Assembly: GCA_028289745.1 (NCBI GenBank)
Contig: JANQOD010000223.1
Location: forward strand, 1 to 8,260
Source of the DNA: Allomuricauda sp.
GTDB taxonomy: Bacteria; Bacteroidota; Bacteroidia; Flavobacteriales; Flavobacteriaceae
DNA length: 8,260 nucleotides
Direction of reading: 5' to 3'
The notes beneath the pieces were generated by a model. That model worked only from the letters and a program-made list of their open reading frames with translations, had not been told where the DNA came from and ran no database searches. How positions within the stretch are numbered: the stretch's first letter is position 1; every line of letters begins with the position of its first letter. Of the stretch, positions 1-6,309 are shown piece by piece. The translations under genes and the position numbers were made by a program.

Positions 1-56
1 TGGTCTTTTATTCCCTCATACTGGCCTTTGAGGTCAACCATCTGTATTTTTCGCAT
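1..56 (-). CDS. DegT/DnrJ/EryC1/StrS-type aminotransferase, N-terminal fragment (runs off the left edge)
   Basis: The reverse strand from an ATG at 56 reads MRKIQMVDLKGQYEGIKD and is still open at base 1, so only the first 18 residues are visible. The 'MVDLKGQY' opening, with a following 'IK', is the characteristic start of PLP-dependent sugar aminotransferases of the DegT/DnrJ/EryC1/StrS family. These enzymes aminate keto-sugar nucleotides for lipopolysaccharide or surface glycans. The catalytic lysine and PLP-binding residues lie outside the window, so the call rests on the N-terminal signature alone. It is divergent from the Kdo transferase gene, with 89 bp between the two start codons, which fits a shared envelope-glycan neighbourhood. 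The exact sugar substrate cannot be told. Confidence 0.75.
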   Translation of the reverse strand, partial: MRKIQMVDLKGQYEGIKD

Positions 57-73
57 GGGAAGTAATTATAGTA

Positions 74-81
74 CAAAATTA
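74..81 (-). promoter_or_regulatory. Candidate Bacteroidota -7 box (TAATTTTG) for the leftward aminotransferase gene
   Basis: On the reverse strand the bases read TAATTTTG, an exact match to the Bacteroidota sigma-A -7 consensus TAnnTTTG. The box lies 17 bp upstream of the aminotransferase ATG at 56, implying a leader of only about 10 nt. No TTTG -33 box is seen at the usual spacing of about 19 bp, so this is a half-site in an A/T-rich divergent intergenic region and could be chance. Confidence 0.3.
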
Positions 82-145
82 AGAAAATATGGCACCTTAA
101 TGCGATTTGGTTCAAAGAAATGTATTTTAGCGCAAAGTCGTCACA

Positions 146-1381
146 GTGCATTCACTCTACAACATGCTGGCCCATGTGGCATGGTTCTTTGTCAAGGTGG
201 CCTCGCCTTTCAATCACAAGTTGACATTATTTGTTTCAGGGAGGAAAAAAGTTTTCAAGACCCTACAATCGAAAATCGAATCTATCGACAGAACGATTTG
301 GGTTCATGTGGCCTCGTTGGGTGAATTTGAACAAGGGCGTCCGTTGATGGAAGCACTCAAAACCCATTATCCCAAACACAAATTGATACTGACCTTTTTT
401 TCCCCCTCAGGTTATGAGGTGAAAAAAAGTACCCAAATTGCCGATGTAGTGGCCTATTTGCCATTTGACACCCTTTCAAATGCCGTGCGCTTTCTTGATA
501 TCTTACATCCTGAACTGGCCCTCTTTGTCAAGTACGAGATCTGGCCCAACTACCTACTAGAGCTGCGTAAAAGAAAAGTGCCCACGCTACTCATATCGGC
601 CCTGTTCTCAAAACGACAGGTTTATTTTAAGCCTTGGGGTGCCTTTATGCGGAAGAGCCTGAACAATTTTTCCCATTTTTTTGTGCAGGATGAAAACTCG
701 AAAAAAATGCTGATATCCATCGGCATGCAGAATGTGACCATCAGTGGTGATACCCGATTTGACCGTGTTACAAAAATTCTAACGCGCAATAATGCCCTCG
801 ATTTCATGGATGCCTTTTGCGGTGACGCCCTTTGTCTTGTCGCCGGAAGCACCTGGCCCGAAGACGAAGCCCTTTTGGTAGATTTCATCAACAACTCACA
901 AAAGCCCGTCAAGTATGTCATGGCCCCCCATGACATCAAGCCCGCGCATATTGAAAATTTAGAGTCTTCTTTGACCAAAAAGACGATTTGTTACTCAAAA
1001 CTCGGGGAAGCCGACAGCGCACCATTCGACGTATTGATCATCGATACCATTGGGTTGCTCACAAAGGTTTACAGCTATGCCCATATGGCCTATGTGGGGG
1101 GTGGTTTTGCCACTGGCCTTCACAATACACTCGAACCGGCCGTTTTTGGCATTCCCGTTATAATAGGTCCTGATTATAAAGGATTTAAGGAAGCCGAAGA
1201 GCTCGTTGACCGTGGGGGCATTATTTCTATAAATTCAAAAGAAGAGTTTGCACATGTGACCAACCATTTCATATCGGATCTTGATTCTGTTTTGAGAACA
1301 GGAAAAATAAATTCTGAATACGTTTCAGAAAATATAGGTGCTACCGAGACCATCATGAAGCATATCAAAACACTTCTGTAA
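146..1381 (+). CDS. waaA: 3-deoxy-D-manno-octulosonic acid (Kdo) transferase, GT30 family
   Basis: The protein transfers Kdo from CMP-Kdo to the lipid A precursor at the inner face of the cytoplasmic membrane, the first step of lipopolysaccharide core assembly. It is 411 aa, close to the usual family length. Visible features are a hydrophobic N-terminal anchor (about residues 4-22), the acceptor-side motif HVASLGEFEQGRP with the presumed catalytic base Glu60, KYEIWPNYL (about 128-136), SGDTRFDRV, GSTWPEDE, APHDIKPAH, and the C-terminal nucleotide-sugar site YVGGGFATGLHNTLEPAVFG followed by GPDYKGFKEAEEL. The start is a GTG at 146. An in-frame TAG at 128-130 rules out a longer form, and 'LYN' near the N-terminus fits flavobacterial homologues as I recall them. 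The sugar porter gene begins 29 bp downstream on the same strand, so the two are probably cotranscribed. Whether it adds one or two Kdo units cannot be read from the sequence. Confidence 0.95.
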   Translation: MHSLYNMLAHVAWFFVKVASPFNHKLTLFVSGRKKVFKTLQSKIESIDRTIWVHVASLGEFEQGRPLMEALKTHYPKHKLILTFFSPSGYEVKKSTQIADVVAYLPFDTLSNAVRFLDILHPELALFVKYEIWPNYLLELRKRKVPTLLISALFSKRQVYFKPWGAFMRKSLNNFSHFFVQDENSKKMLISIGMQNVTISGDTRFDRVTKILTRNNALDFMDAFCGDALCLVAGSTWPEDEALLVDFINNSQKPVKYVMAPHDIKPAHIENLESSLTKKTICYSKLGEADSAPFDVLIIDTIGLLTKVYSYAHMAYVGGGFATGLHNTLEPAVFGIPVIIGPDYKGFKEAEELVDRGGIISINSKEEFAHVTNHFISDLDSVLRTGKINSEYVSENIGATETIMKHIKTLL

Positions 1382-1410
1382 TTTAGGCCAACACAAAAAC
1401 AACCAAGTCA

Positions 1411-2733
1411 ATGGACAGACGCATTCTACTGATCTCGATTATCGTAGCCCTTGCCGGCTTTTTGTTCGGATTCGATACCGTGGTCATCTCTGGGGCAGAT
1501 CAAAAACTACAAGTGCTTTGGAACTCTTCTGATACATTTCATGGCATCGTGGTCATGGGCATGGCACTTTGGGGCACTGTGATCGGGGCATTTTTTGGTG
1601 CCATACCCACTGATAGGTTGGGCAGAAAGCAAACCCTGATCTGGATAGGGGTTCTCTATTCTGTATCGGCCTTGGGTTCTGCAATGGCGAACGACCCCCA
1701 TGTCTTTGCCTTTTTCAGGTTTATCGGTGGTTTGGGCGTAGGCGCATCAACCATAGCCGCGCCAGCCTATATTTCTGAAATTGCCCCTGCCAAGAACCGT
1801 GGCAAACTAGTGGGCATGTACCAGTTCAATATCGTTTTCGGCATTATGATCGCCTATCTGTCGAACTATCTGCTCAGTGGCATTAGCGAAGACGATTGGC
1901 GATTCATGTTGGGGGCCGAGGCCATACCTGCAATTATATATACCGTGGCCGTCTTCACCGTACCAAAAAGTCCACGATGGCTATTGACCAAATCAAGGGA
2001 GGATGAAGCACAACAGATGTTAAAAAAACTTCGTTTAGACACCAGCATAGCACAACTGAAAAAAGATATGCAAGAAACGGTGGCTACCGGTCTGGGCGAA
2101 AACATTTTTATGAAAAAGTATCGTTTTCCTTTGCTACTCGCCTTTTTGATCGCCTTTTTCAACCAATGGTCTGGAATCAATGCCTTTTTGTATTATGCCC
2201 CTAGAATTTTTGAAGAGGCAGGTCTTGGCGAAAGCACGGCCCTATTGAGCAGTATTGGTATTGGCGTCACCAATCTTCTCTTTACACTTCTGGGCATCTA
2301 CCTGATCGATAGACTCGGAAGAAAACAATTGATGTATTTTGGATCTGCCGGTTATATCATTTCGCTAAGTCTGGTCTCGATGGCTTTCTTCTTTGGATGG
2401 ACGGGCATGGCCGTTCCCCTATTTTTGTTCATTTTCATTGCCTCGCACGCCATCGGGCAAGGTACGGTGATCTGGGTATTCATTTCTGAAATATTTCCGA
2501 ACCATTTGAGGGGTTCGGGCCAAGCCTTGGGCAGTTCGACCCACTGGGTATTGGCAGCCGTGATCCCATCATTCGTGCCTGTGCTGTTCGGTACCGTGGG
2601 CGCAGGGGCCGTATTTGCCTTTTTCGCCTTTATGATGGTCTTGCAATTGTTATGGGTGATTTTTATGATGCCAGAAACAAAAGGTGTCTCACTTGAAGCG
2701 CTTGCCAAAAAAATGAGCGGTAAAAATTCGTGA
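1411..2733 (+). CDS. Sugar porter family MFS transporter (sugar:proton symporter-like)
   Basis: This is a 440-aa, 12-helix inner-membrane protein of the major facilitator superfamily, sugar porter branch (relatives include XylE, GalP and GLUTs). The diagnostic motifs appear in order: GFLFGFDTVVISGA in helix 1, DRLGRK after helix 2 (68-73), RFIGGLGVGA with YISEIAPAKNRGKL (103-133), PKSPRWL (186-191; usually PESPRWL) at the end of helix 6, NQWSGINAFLYYAPRIFE (251-268) in helix 7, a second DRLGRK (300-305), GQGTVIWVFISEIFPNHLRG (349-368), and PETKGVSLEAL (421-431). The helix 7 Gln and Asn are the hexose-contacting positions in the family. The ATG at 1411 gives a full helix 1. The gene follows waaA by 29 bp and precedes a stem-loop. 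Substrate and coupling ion are not determined; xylose, galactose, glucose or arabinose are all possible. No sugar-utilisation enzyme adjoins it. Confidence 0.93.
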   Translation: MDRRILLISIIVALAGFLFGFDTVVISGADQKLQVLWNSSDTFHGIVVMGMALWGTVIGAFFGAIPTDRLGRKQTLIWIGVLYSVSALGSAMANDPHVFAFFRFIGGLGVGASTIAAPAYISEIAPAKNRGKLVGMYQFNIVFGIMIAYLSNYLLSGISEDDWRFMLGAEAIPAIIYTVAVFTVPKSPRWLLTKSREDEAQQMLKKLRLDTSIAQLKKDMQETVATGLGENIFMKKYRFPLLLAFLIAFFNQWSGINAFLYYAPRIFEEAGLGESTALLSSIGIGVTNLLFTLLGIYLIDRLGRKQLMYFGSAGYIISLSLVSMAFFFGWTGMAVPLFLFIFIASHAIGQGTVIWVFISEIFPNHLRGSGQALGSSTHWVLAAVIPSFVPVLFGTVGAGAVFAFFAFMMVLQLLWVIFMMPETKGVSLEALAKKMSGKNS

Positions 2734-2763
2734 AGCATTTATGGCGGAATATGGTTAAAATCA

Positions 2764-2804
2764 GTGATTTAGTCGAATATATTGTTTGAAATCACCCCCC
2801 TTTT
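2764..2804 (+). terminator. Candidate stem-loop terminator after the sugar porter gene
   Basis: GTGATT (2764-2769) pairs with AATCAC (2790-2795). Inside it, after a 3-nt bulge, TCGAATA (2773-2779) pairs with TGTTTGA (2783-2789) using two wobble pairs, around a TAT loop. A run of C and then TTTT (2801-2804) follows. The structure lies 31 bp after the porter stop codon, where the waaA-porter transcript should end. The C-run between stem and T-run and the short T-run make it a weak intrinsic terminator, and it could instead be an mRNA 3'-end structure. Confidence 0.4.
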
Positions 2805-2841
2805 ACGAATAATTCCTTAAATTGATGGAAATTATACGATT

Positions 2842-2988
2842 ATGGGAAAAGGTACTACTGTTGGAACTAGCTTTTTGGATGGATTCCTTAGAATCATGGT
2901 CTTTGCCCTCATAGCGATACTCGTCGCCATACCTGTTTGTATTGTTTTAGAGTTACTGGGCGTCTTTGATGCGCTCGGTATTTTTTGA
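2842..2988 (+). CDS. Small hydrophobic (single-pass membrane) protein, 48 aa, unknown function
   Basis: A 48-codon frame starts at ATG 2842, with an in-frame TAA just upstream at 2818-2820, and ends at TGA 2986-2988. The product begins MGKGTTVGTSFLDGFLRIMV. Residues about 16-39 form one strongly hydrophobic stretch (FALIAILVAIPVCIVLELLG), followed by a short tail VFDALGIF. This pattern suggests one transmembrane helix with a short N-terminal end carrying Gly, Thr and one Lys. Third-position choices (GCC, CTC, GTC, GGC) resemble the neighbouring genes. A strong terminator begins 29 bp after the stop and a possible terminator lies upstream, so it may be its own short transcript. I do not recognise the family. 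Reading as a real gene rests on composition and context; an expressed small RNA or chance frame is the alternative. Confidence 0.6.
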   Translation: MGKGTTVGTSFLDGFLRIMVFALIAILVAIPVCIVLELLGVFDALGIF

Positions 2989-3017
2989 CCAGACCAATTA
3001 ATTATCCTCAAAAAAAC

Positions 3018-3040
3018 AAAACCTCCCAAAAGGAGGTTTT
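3018..3040. terminator. Bidirectional intrinsic terminator between the small ORF and the phosphofructokinase gene
   Basis: AAAACCTCC (3018-3026) and GGAGGTTTT (3032-3040) form a perfect 9-bp stem around a 5-nt loop. On the + strand it runs into TTTTTTCTT; on the - strand it runs into TTTTGTTTTTT. It lies 29 bp after the small ORF stop and 7 bp after the phosphofructokinase stop, so it is well placed to end both convergent transcripts. Confidence 0.9.
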
Positions 3041-3047
3041 TTCTTGT

Positions 3048-4349
3048 TTACATCAGAAAGGGCTGCCCCGTCGACTGAAGCACCGCAAACCAGAACTCGC
3101 TTTCAAGATCTATTTTCTTGCGCTTTTTCGTAACCGCCGAAATGGGAAGGTACACGAACTTGTTGTTCACCCTGCCCACCACAAATTTGGTCTTGCCCGC
3201 CATGGCCCCATGCACCGCTTGATAGGCCAGACCACTGCAGAAAACACTATCGGTCGAATTGGCCGCAGCACTCCTGACAATATAGCTGGGATCGATATAC
3301 TTGATGGTCACGGGAAAGATATCCTTAAAATAAGCGCTGATCGTATCTTTTAAAAATAGCCCGATATCGTCGTGCTGTACATTGCCCGAAGCGTCGGTTC
3401 TCACATCGTTCTTATTGAATAAATGCTGCCCTGCACCTTCAGCGACAACAATCACGGCATGGTGCTTGGCCTCCAATCGCCTTTTCAAGACTTCTAAAAA
3501 ACCTTTTTCGCCATAAAGTTCAAATTGTTGTTCGGGTACCAGCACAAAATTTACCACTGGCATGGCCAATGTAGCAGAGGCCGCAATGAAACCACTGTCC
3601 CTACCCATCAATTTTACTATGGAAATACCGTTATAGGCCCCTTTGGCCTCATTATGGGCATCTTTTAAAATGGGGCTGGCAATATCGAAAGAAGTTTCAA
3701 ATCCGAATGATTTATCAATGATGTCGATATCATTGTCAATGGTCTTGGGTATACCGATGACCGAAATATCCAAACCCCTTTTCTGAATTTCTTCGCCAAT
3801 GTCATTGACCCCTTTTAAAGTACCGTCACCGCCAATGGCAAAAAGTAGGTCAATTTGGTTATCAACCAAGGTGTCAACCATTACCGATACATCTTGTGCT
3901 CCTCTAGAAGAGCCTAAAATAGTACCGCCAAACTGATTTATATCTTTGACCCCATCTGGGGTCAACTCCATAAAACCATGGCCTTTTTCAGGGTTCAGGC
4001 CTTCATAACCATAAGGCACTCCCAAAATTCTTTTGACGCCATAGAAATAATGTAGGGCCATGACCACACCCCGAATCACATTGTTGATACCAGGGCAAAG
4101 GCCACCACAGGTGACGATTGCCGCCGTAACCTTTTCAGGTTGAAAATAAATGTGCTGCCTTGGGCCTGCTTTTTCCAAACATGGCGGTTCTTCATTATTA
4201 TCAAGACACTGGCTATAGTGCTCAAGCGAAAGGTCATAGACCAACTTATTATCTTCTTTGACATAATTGAAGATGCTATCTCCCCTGACCGTACTTAACT
4301 GTAGGGGAGATTTCACCTTCGGAATGCCCAAACTTTCTATATGGAACAT
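3048..4349 (-). CDS. 6-phosphofructokinase, plant/clade-X-like (probably ATP-dependent)
   Basis: The enzyme phosphorylates fructose 6-phosphate to fructose 1,6-bisphosphate, the committing step of glycolysis, in the cytoplasm. Counting from ATG 4349 (433 aa), the order is a long N-terminal extension, GGLCPGINNVIRG (82-94), GYEGL, GGTILGSSRG (141-150), GGDGT (173-177), the catalytic PKTIDNDID (201-209), MGRDSGFIA (248-256), VAEGAG (302-307) and IDPSYIVRSAAANSTD (352-367). Gly in GGDGT, where pyrophosphate-dependent enzymes have Asp, points to ATP as phosphoryl donor. Lys in PKTIDND resembles PPi enzymes, but this Gly/Lys combination is known in plant- and trypanosome-type ATP enzymes. The length exceeds the roughly 320 aa of E. 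coli PfkA. A TTG at 4376 would add nine residues, but ATG 4349 (MFHIESLGIPK) is more plausible. The gene lies 76 bp downstream of the PEPCK gene on the same strand. Confidence 0.9.
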   Translation of the reverse strand: MFHIESLGIPKVKSPLQLSTVRGDSIFNYVKEDNKLVYDLSLEHYSQCLDNNEEPPCLEKAGPRQHIYFQPEKVTAAIVTCGGLCPGINNVIRGVVMALHYFYGVKRILGVPYGYEGLNPEKGHGFMELTPDGVKDINQFGGTILGSSRGAQDVSVMVDTLVDNQIDLLFAIGGDGTLKGVNDIGEEIQKRGLDISVIGIPKTIDNDIDIIDKSFGFETSFDIASPILKDAHNEAKGAYNGISIVKLMGRDSGFIAASATLAMPVVNFVLVPEQQFELYGEKGFLEVLKRRLEAKHHAVIVVAEGAGQHLFNKNDVRTDASGNVQHDDIGLFLKDTISAYFKDIFPVTIKYIDPSYIVRSAAANSTDSVFCSGLAYQAVHGAMAGKTKFVVGRVNNKFVYLPISAVTKKRKKIDLESEFWFAVLQSTGQPFLM

Positions 4350-4365
4350 TAGTTTAAGATTAAAA

Positions 4366-4406
4366 GTGACCGCCAATCGTATGGTACGAATCGATTAGCG
4401 GACCAC
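4366..4406 (-). terminator. Hairpin between the PEPCK and phosphofructokinase genes, possible terminator or attenuator
   Basis: On the - strand CGCTAATCG (4400-4392) pairs with CGATTGGCG (4379-4371), nine pairs with one G-U wobble, extended by one further C-G pair and, with mismatches, by GTG/CAC outside. The loop is 12 nt. CACTTTTAA follows, giving a short T-run at 4365-4362. It begins 20 bp after the PEPCK stop codon and ends 17 bp before the phosphofructokinase ATG. This suits a partial terminator or a structure in the phosphofructokinase leader. The T-run is short, so strength is uncertain. Confidence 0.45.
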
Positions 4407-4425
4407 CTTTTATGATTCGGTTAGG

Positions 4426-6279
4426 TTATATTCTTTCCGGAGCAAGTTCCCATTTTTCAGGAGACCTCCATAGGCTAGAAAGTAACAACTCTCTCATGAA
4501 CGTGAACTCTTTGGGAAGTTTGTCGTACATTTTTTCAAAGAGTTCTTCATGACCCAATACTTCATGTTTCCATTGCTCACGGTCGATGTCCATGATTTCA
4601 TCAAATTGCTCAATTGAATAATCAAGACCTTCCCAGTTGATATCATTGTAAGTGGGCATCCAACCGATCGGGCTCTCTACCGCACCTGCTTTACCTCTTA
4701 CTCTACCGATGATCCATTCAAGAACTCTCATGTTCTCACCGAAACCTGGCCATTGGAAATTACCATCCTCGTCTTTTCTGAACCAGTTTACCACGAACAT
4801 TCTTGGAGGATTCTGTAGCGATCTACCAAATTGTAGCCAGTGATTAAAGTAGTCTGCCATGTGGTAACCACAGAATGGCAACATTGCAAATGGGTCTCTT
4901 CTGACCTTACCTACTTGTCCAAAAGCAGCAGCGGTCATTTCAGAACCGATCGTTGAAGCAGCATATACCCCAGAGTTCCAGTTTGTGGCTTGATATACCA
5001 AAGGAACCGTACTACTTCTTCTACCACCTACTATGAATGCGCTTATCGGCACACCTTGTGGGTCTTCCCAGTTTTCATCGATACTTGGGCATTGGCTTGC
5101 AGGGCAAGTGAAGCGAGCGTTAGGATGGGCTACTTTTTCTTCAGAACCGGCCTCGTGTACTTTTCCGTGCCAGTTAATGGTTCCTTTTGGCATTTCAGTA
5201 CCGATACCTTCCCACCATATGTCGCCGTCAGGAGTAATACCTACGTTAGTGAAGATACTGTTCTCCTTGATGGTTTCCATCGCATTCGGGTTGGTCTTAT
5301 AGTTGGTACCTGGTGCCACGCCAAAGTAGCCGGCTTCAGGGTTGATCGCGTACAATCTACCGTCAGGCCCTGGCTTGATCCAAGCGATATCGTCACCTAC
5401 CGTGGTGATCTCCCATCCATCTGTTCCTTTAGGAGGAATGAGCATCGCGAAGTTCGTTTTACCGCATGCGCTTGGGAAAGCCGCTGCTACGTATGTTTTT
5501 TCTCCTTCCGGACTTTTTGCACCCATAATGAGCATGTGTTCTGCCAACCACCCTTCGTCACGGGCCATTACAGAAGCAATACGAAGTGCGAAACATTTTT
5601 TACCCAACAATGCATTACCACCGTAACCAGAACCATAAGAAACAATGCTTCTTTCTTCTGGATAGTGTACAATATACTTTACTGTTGGGTTACATGGCCA
5701 TAGTGCATCTTCTTCACCTTCTTTCAAAGGAGCACCAACGGTATGCAAACACTTGATAAATTCACCATCGGTGCCCATTTGATCAAGTGCATCGACCCCC
5801 ATACGTGTCATAATGCGCATGTTGACCACTACATACTCTGAATCTGTAATTTCGACTCCAATTTGAGAAATAGGAGAACCTAAAGGACCCATACAAAATG
5901 GAATCACATACATCGTACGCCCCTTCATACAACCTTCAAACAATGGATCTAAAGTAGCTTTCATTTCTTTAGGTGCCATCCAATTGTTTGTTGGGCCCGC
6001 ATCTTCTTTTCTTCTACTACAAATAAAGGTTTTATCTTCTACCCGAGCTACATCACTGGGATCAGAGAAACAAGCAAAGCTATTGGGTCTTTTCTCTGGA
6101 TTAAGACGTGTAAATGTACCTTTATCTACAAGTTTCTGGGCAAGTCGATCATACTCTTCTTGTGAACCATCACACCAATAAATTTCATCAGGTTGGCATT
6201 TTGCCGCTACCTCAGAAACCCATGATTTAAGTGCGCTATGTTTCACCTCTAATTTTTCTTTCATCGGTTTTGTTTCCAT
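4426..6279 (-). CDS. pckG: Phosphoenolpyruvate carboxykinase (GTP)
   Basis: This cytoplasmic enzyme converts oxaloacetate and GTP to phosphoenolpyruvate, CO2 and GDP, the entry step of gluconeogenesis. From ATG 6279 the protein is 617 aa, the normal size of the GTP-type family and longer than ATP-type PckA (about 540 aa). Visible are ARVEDKTFICS (78-88) with the substrate-binding Arg, SYGSGYGGNALLGKKC (214-229) with a Mn-ligand Lys, HML (248-250) with the Mn-ligand His, the P-loop FPSACGKTN (268-276) with the reactive Cys of GTP-type enzymes, VGDD (294-297) with a Mn-ligand Asp, GGRRSSTVPLVYQ (418-430), and NWFRKDEDGNF...PGFGEN (498-516), the guanine-binding aromatics. No key residue is missing. 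A TTG at 6288 could add three residues and an ATG at 6264 would remove five. It lies 30 bp after the SLC13-type permease gene and 76 bp before the phosphofructokinase gene. Confidence 0.97.
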   Translation of the reverse strand: METKPMKEKLEVKHSALKSWVSEVAAKCQPDEIYWCDGSQEEYDRLAQKLVDKGTFTRLNPEKRPNSFACFSDPSDVARVEDKTFICSRRKEDAGPTNNWMAPKEMKATLDPLFEGCMKGRTMYVIPFCMGPLGSPISQIGVEITDSEYVVVNMRIMTRMGVDALDQMGTDGEFIKCLHTVGAPLKEGEEDALWPCNPTVKYIVHYPEERSIVSYGSGYGGNALLGKKCFALRIASVMARDEGWLAEHMLIMGAKSPEGEKTYVAAAFPSACGKTNFAMLIPPKGTDGWEITTVGDDIAWIKPGPDGRLYAINPEAGYFGVAPGTNYKTNPNAMETIKENSIFTNVGITPDGDIWWEGIGTEMPKGTINWHGKVHEAGSEEKVAHPNARFTCPASQCPSIDENWEDPQGVPISAFIVGGRRSSTVPLVYQATNWNSGVYAASTIGSEMTAAAFGQVGKVRRDPFAMLPFCGYHMADYFNHWLQFGRSLQNPPRMFVVNWFRKDEDGNFQWPGFGENMRVLEWIIGRVRGKAGAVESPIGWMPTYNDINWEGLDYSIEQFDEIMDIDREQWKHEVLGHEELFEKMYDKLPKEFTFMRELLLSSLWRSPEKWELAPERI

Positions 6280-6285
6280 TATTTC

Positions 6286-6293
6286 CAAATTTA
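6286..6293 (-). promoter_or_regulatory. Candidate Bacteroidota -7 box (TAAATTTG) just upstream of pckG
   Basis: The - strand reads TAAATTTG, an exact match to TAnnTTTG. Nineteen bases upstream lies TTTT (6316-6313), one mismatch from the TTTG -33 box, overlapping the end of the permease gene. The box ends 6 bp before ATG 6279, so transcription from it would start at or next to that ATG. This implies a leaderless message, or translation from the next ATG at 6264. If active, it would let pckG be expressed apart from the permease gene. Confidence 0.4.
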
Positions 6294-6309
6294 AATATTT
6301 AATGTTCTG

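Noticed and set aside
101..130. Possible + strand promoter for waaA (TTTG at 106-109, TATTTTAG at 123-130)
   Set aside because: The spacing is 13 bp rather than about 19 bp and the -7 box has a mismatch, so it is not listed as a feature.
28..324. 98-codon + strand frame at the left edge
   Set aside because: It overlaps the Kdo transferase start in another frame, crosses the aminotransferase start and the intergenic region, and has no family signature.
2352..2738. 128-codon - strand frame under the sugar porter
   Set aside because: It is antisense to the porter's C-terminal helices and sugar porter motifs; no independent evidence supports it.
2985..3353. 122-codon + strand frame running through the terminator
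   Set aside because: It reads through the perfect terminator stem and then antisense to the phosphofructokinase C-terminus.
4350..4376. TTG start adding nine residues to the phosphofructokinase
   Set aside because: It would place translation initiation inside the intergenic hairpin arm, and a good ATG follows at 4349.
4990..5703. 237-codon open frame on the + strand
   Set aside because: It is antisense to the PEPCK coding region, has a low-complexity shadow composition and no recognisable motif; the - strand frame carries all PEPCK motifs.
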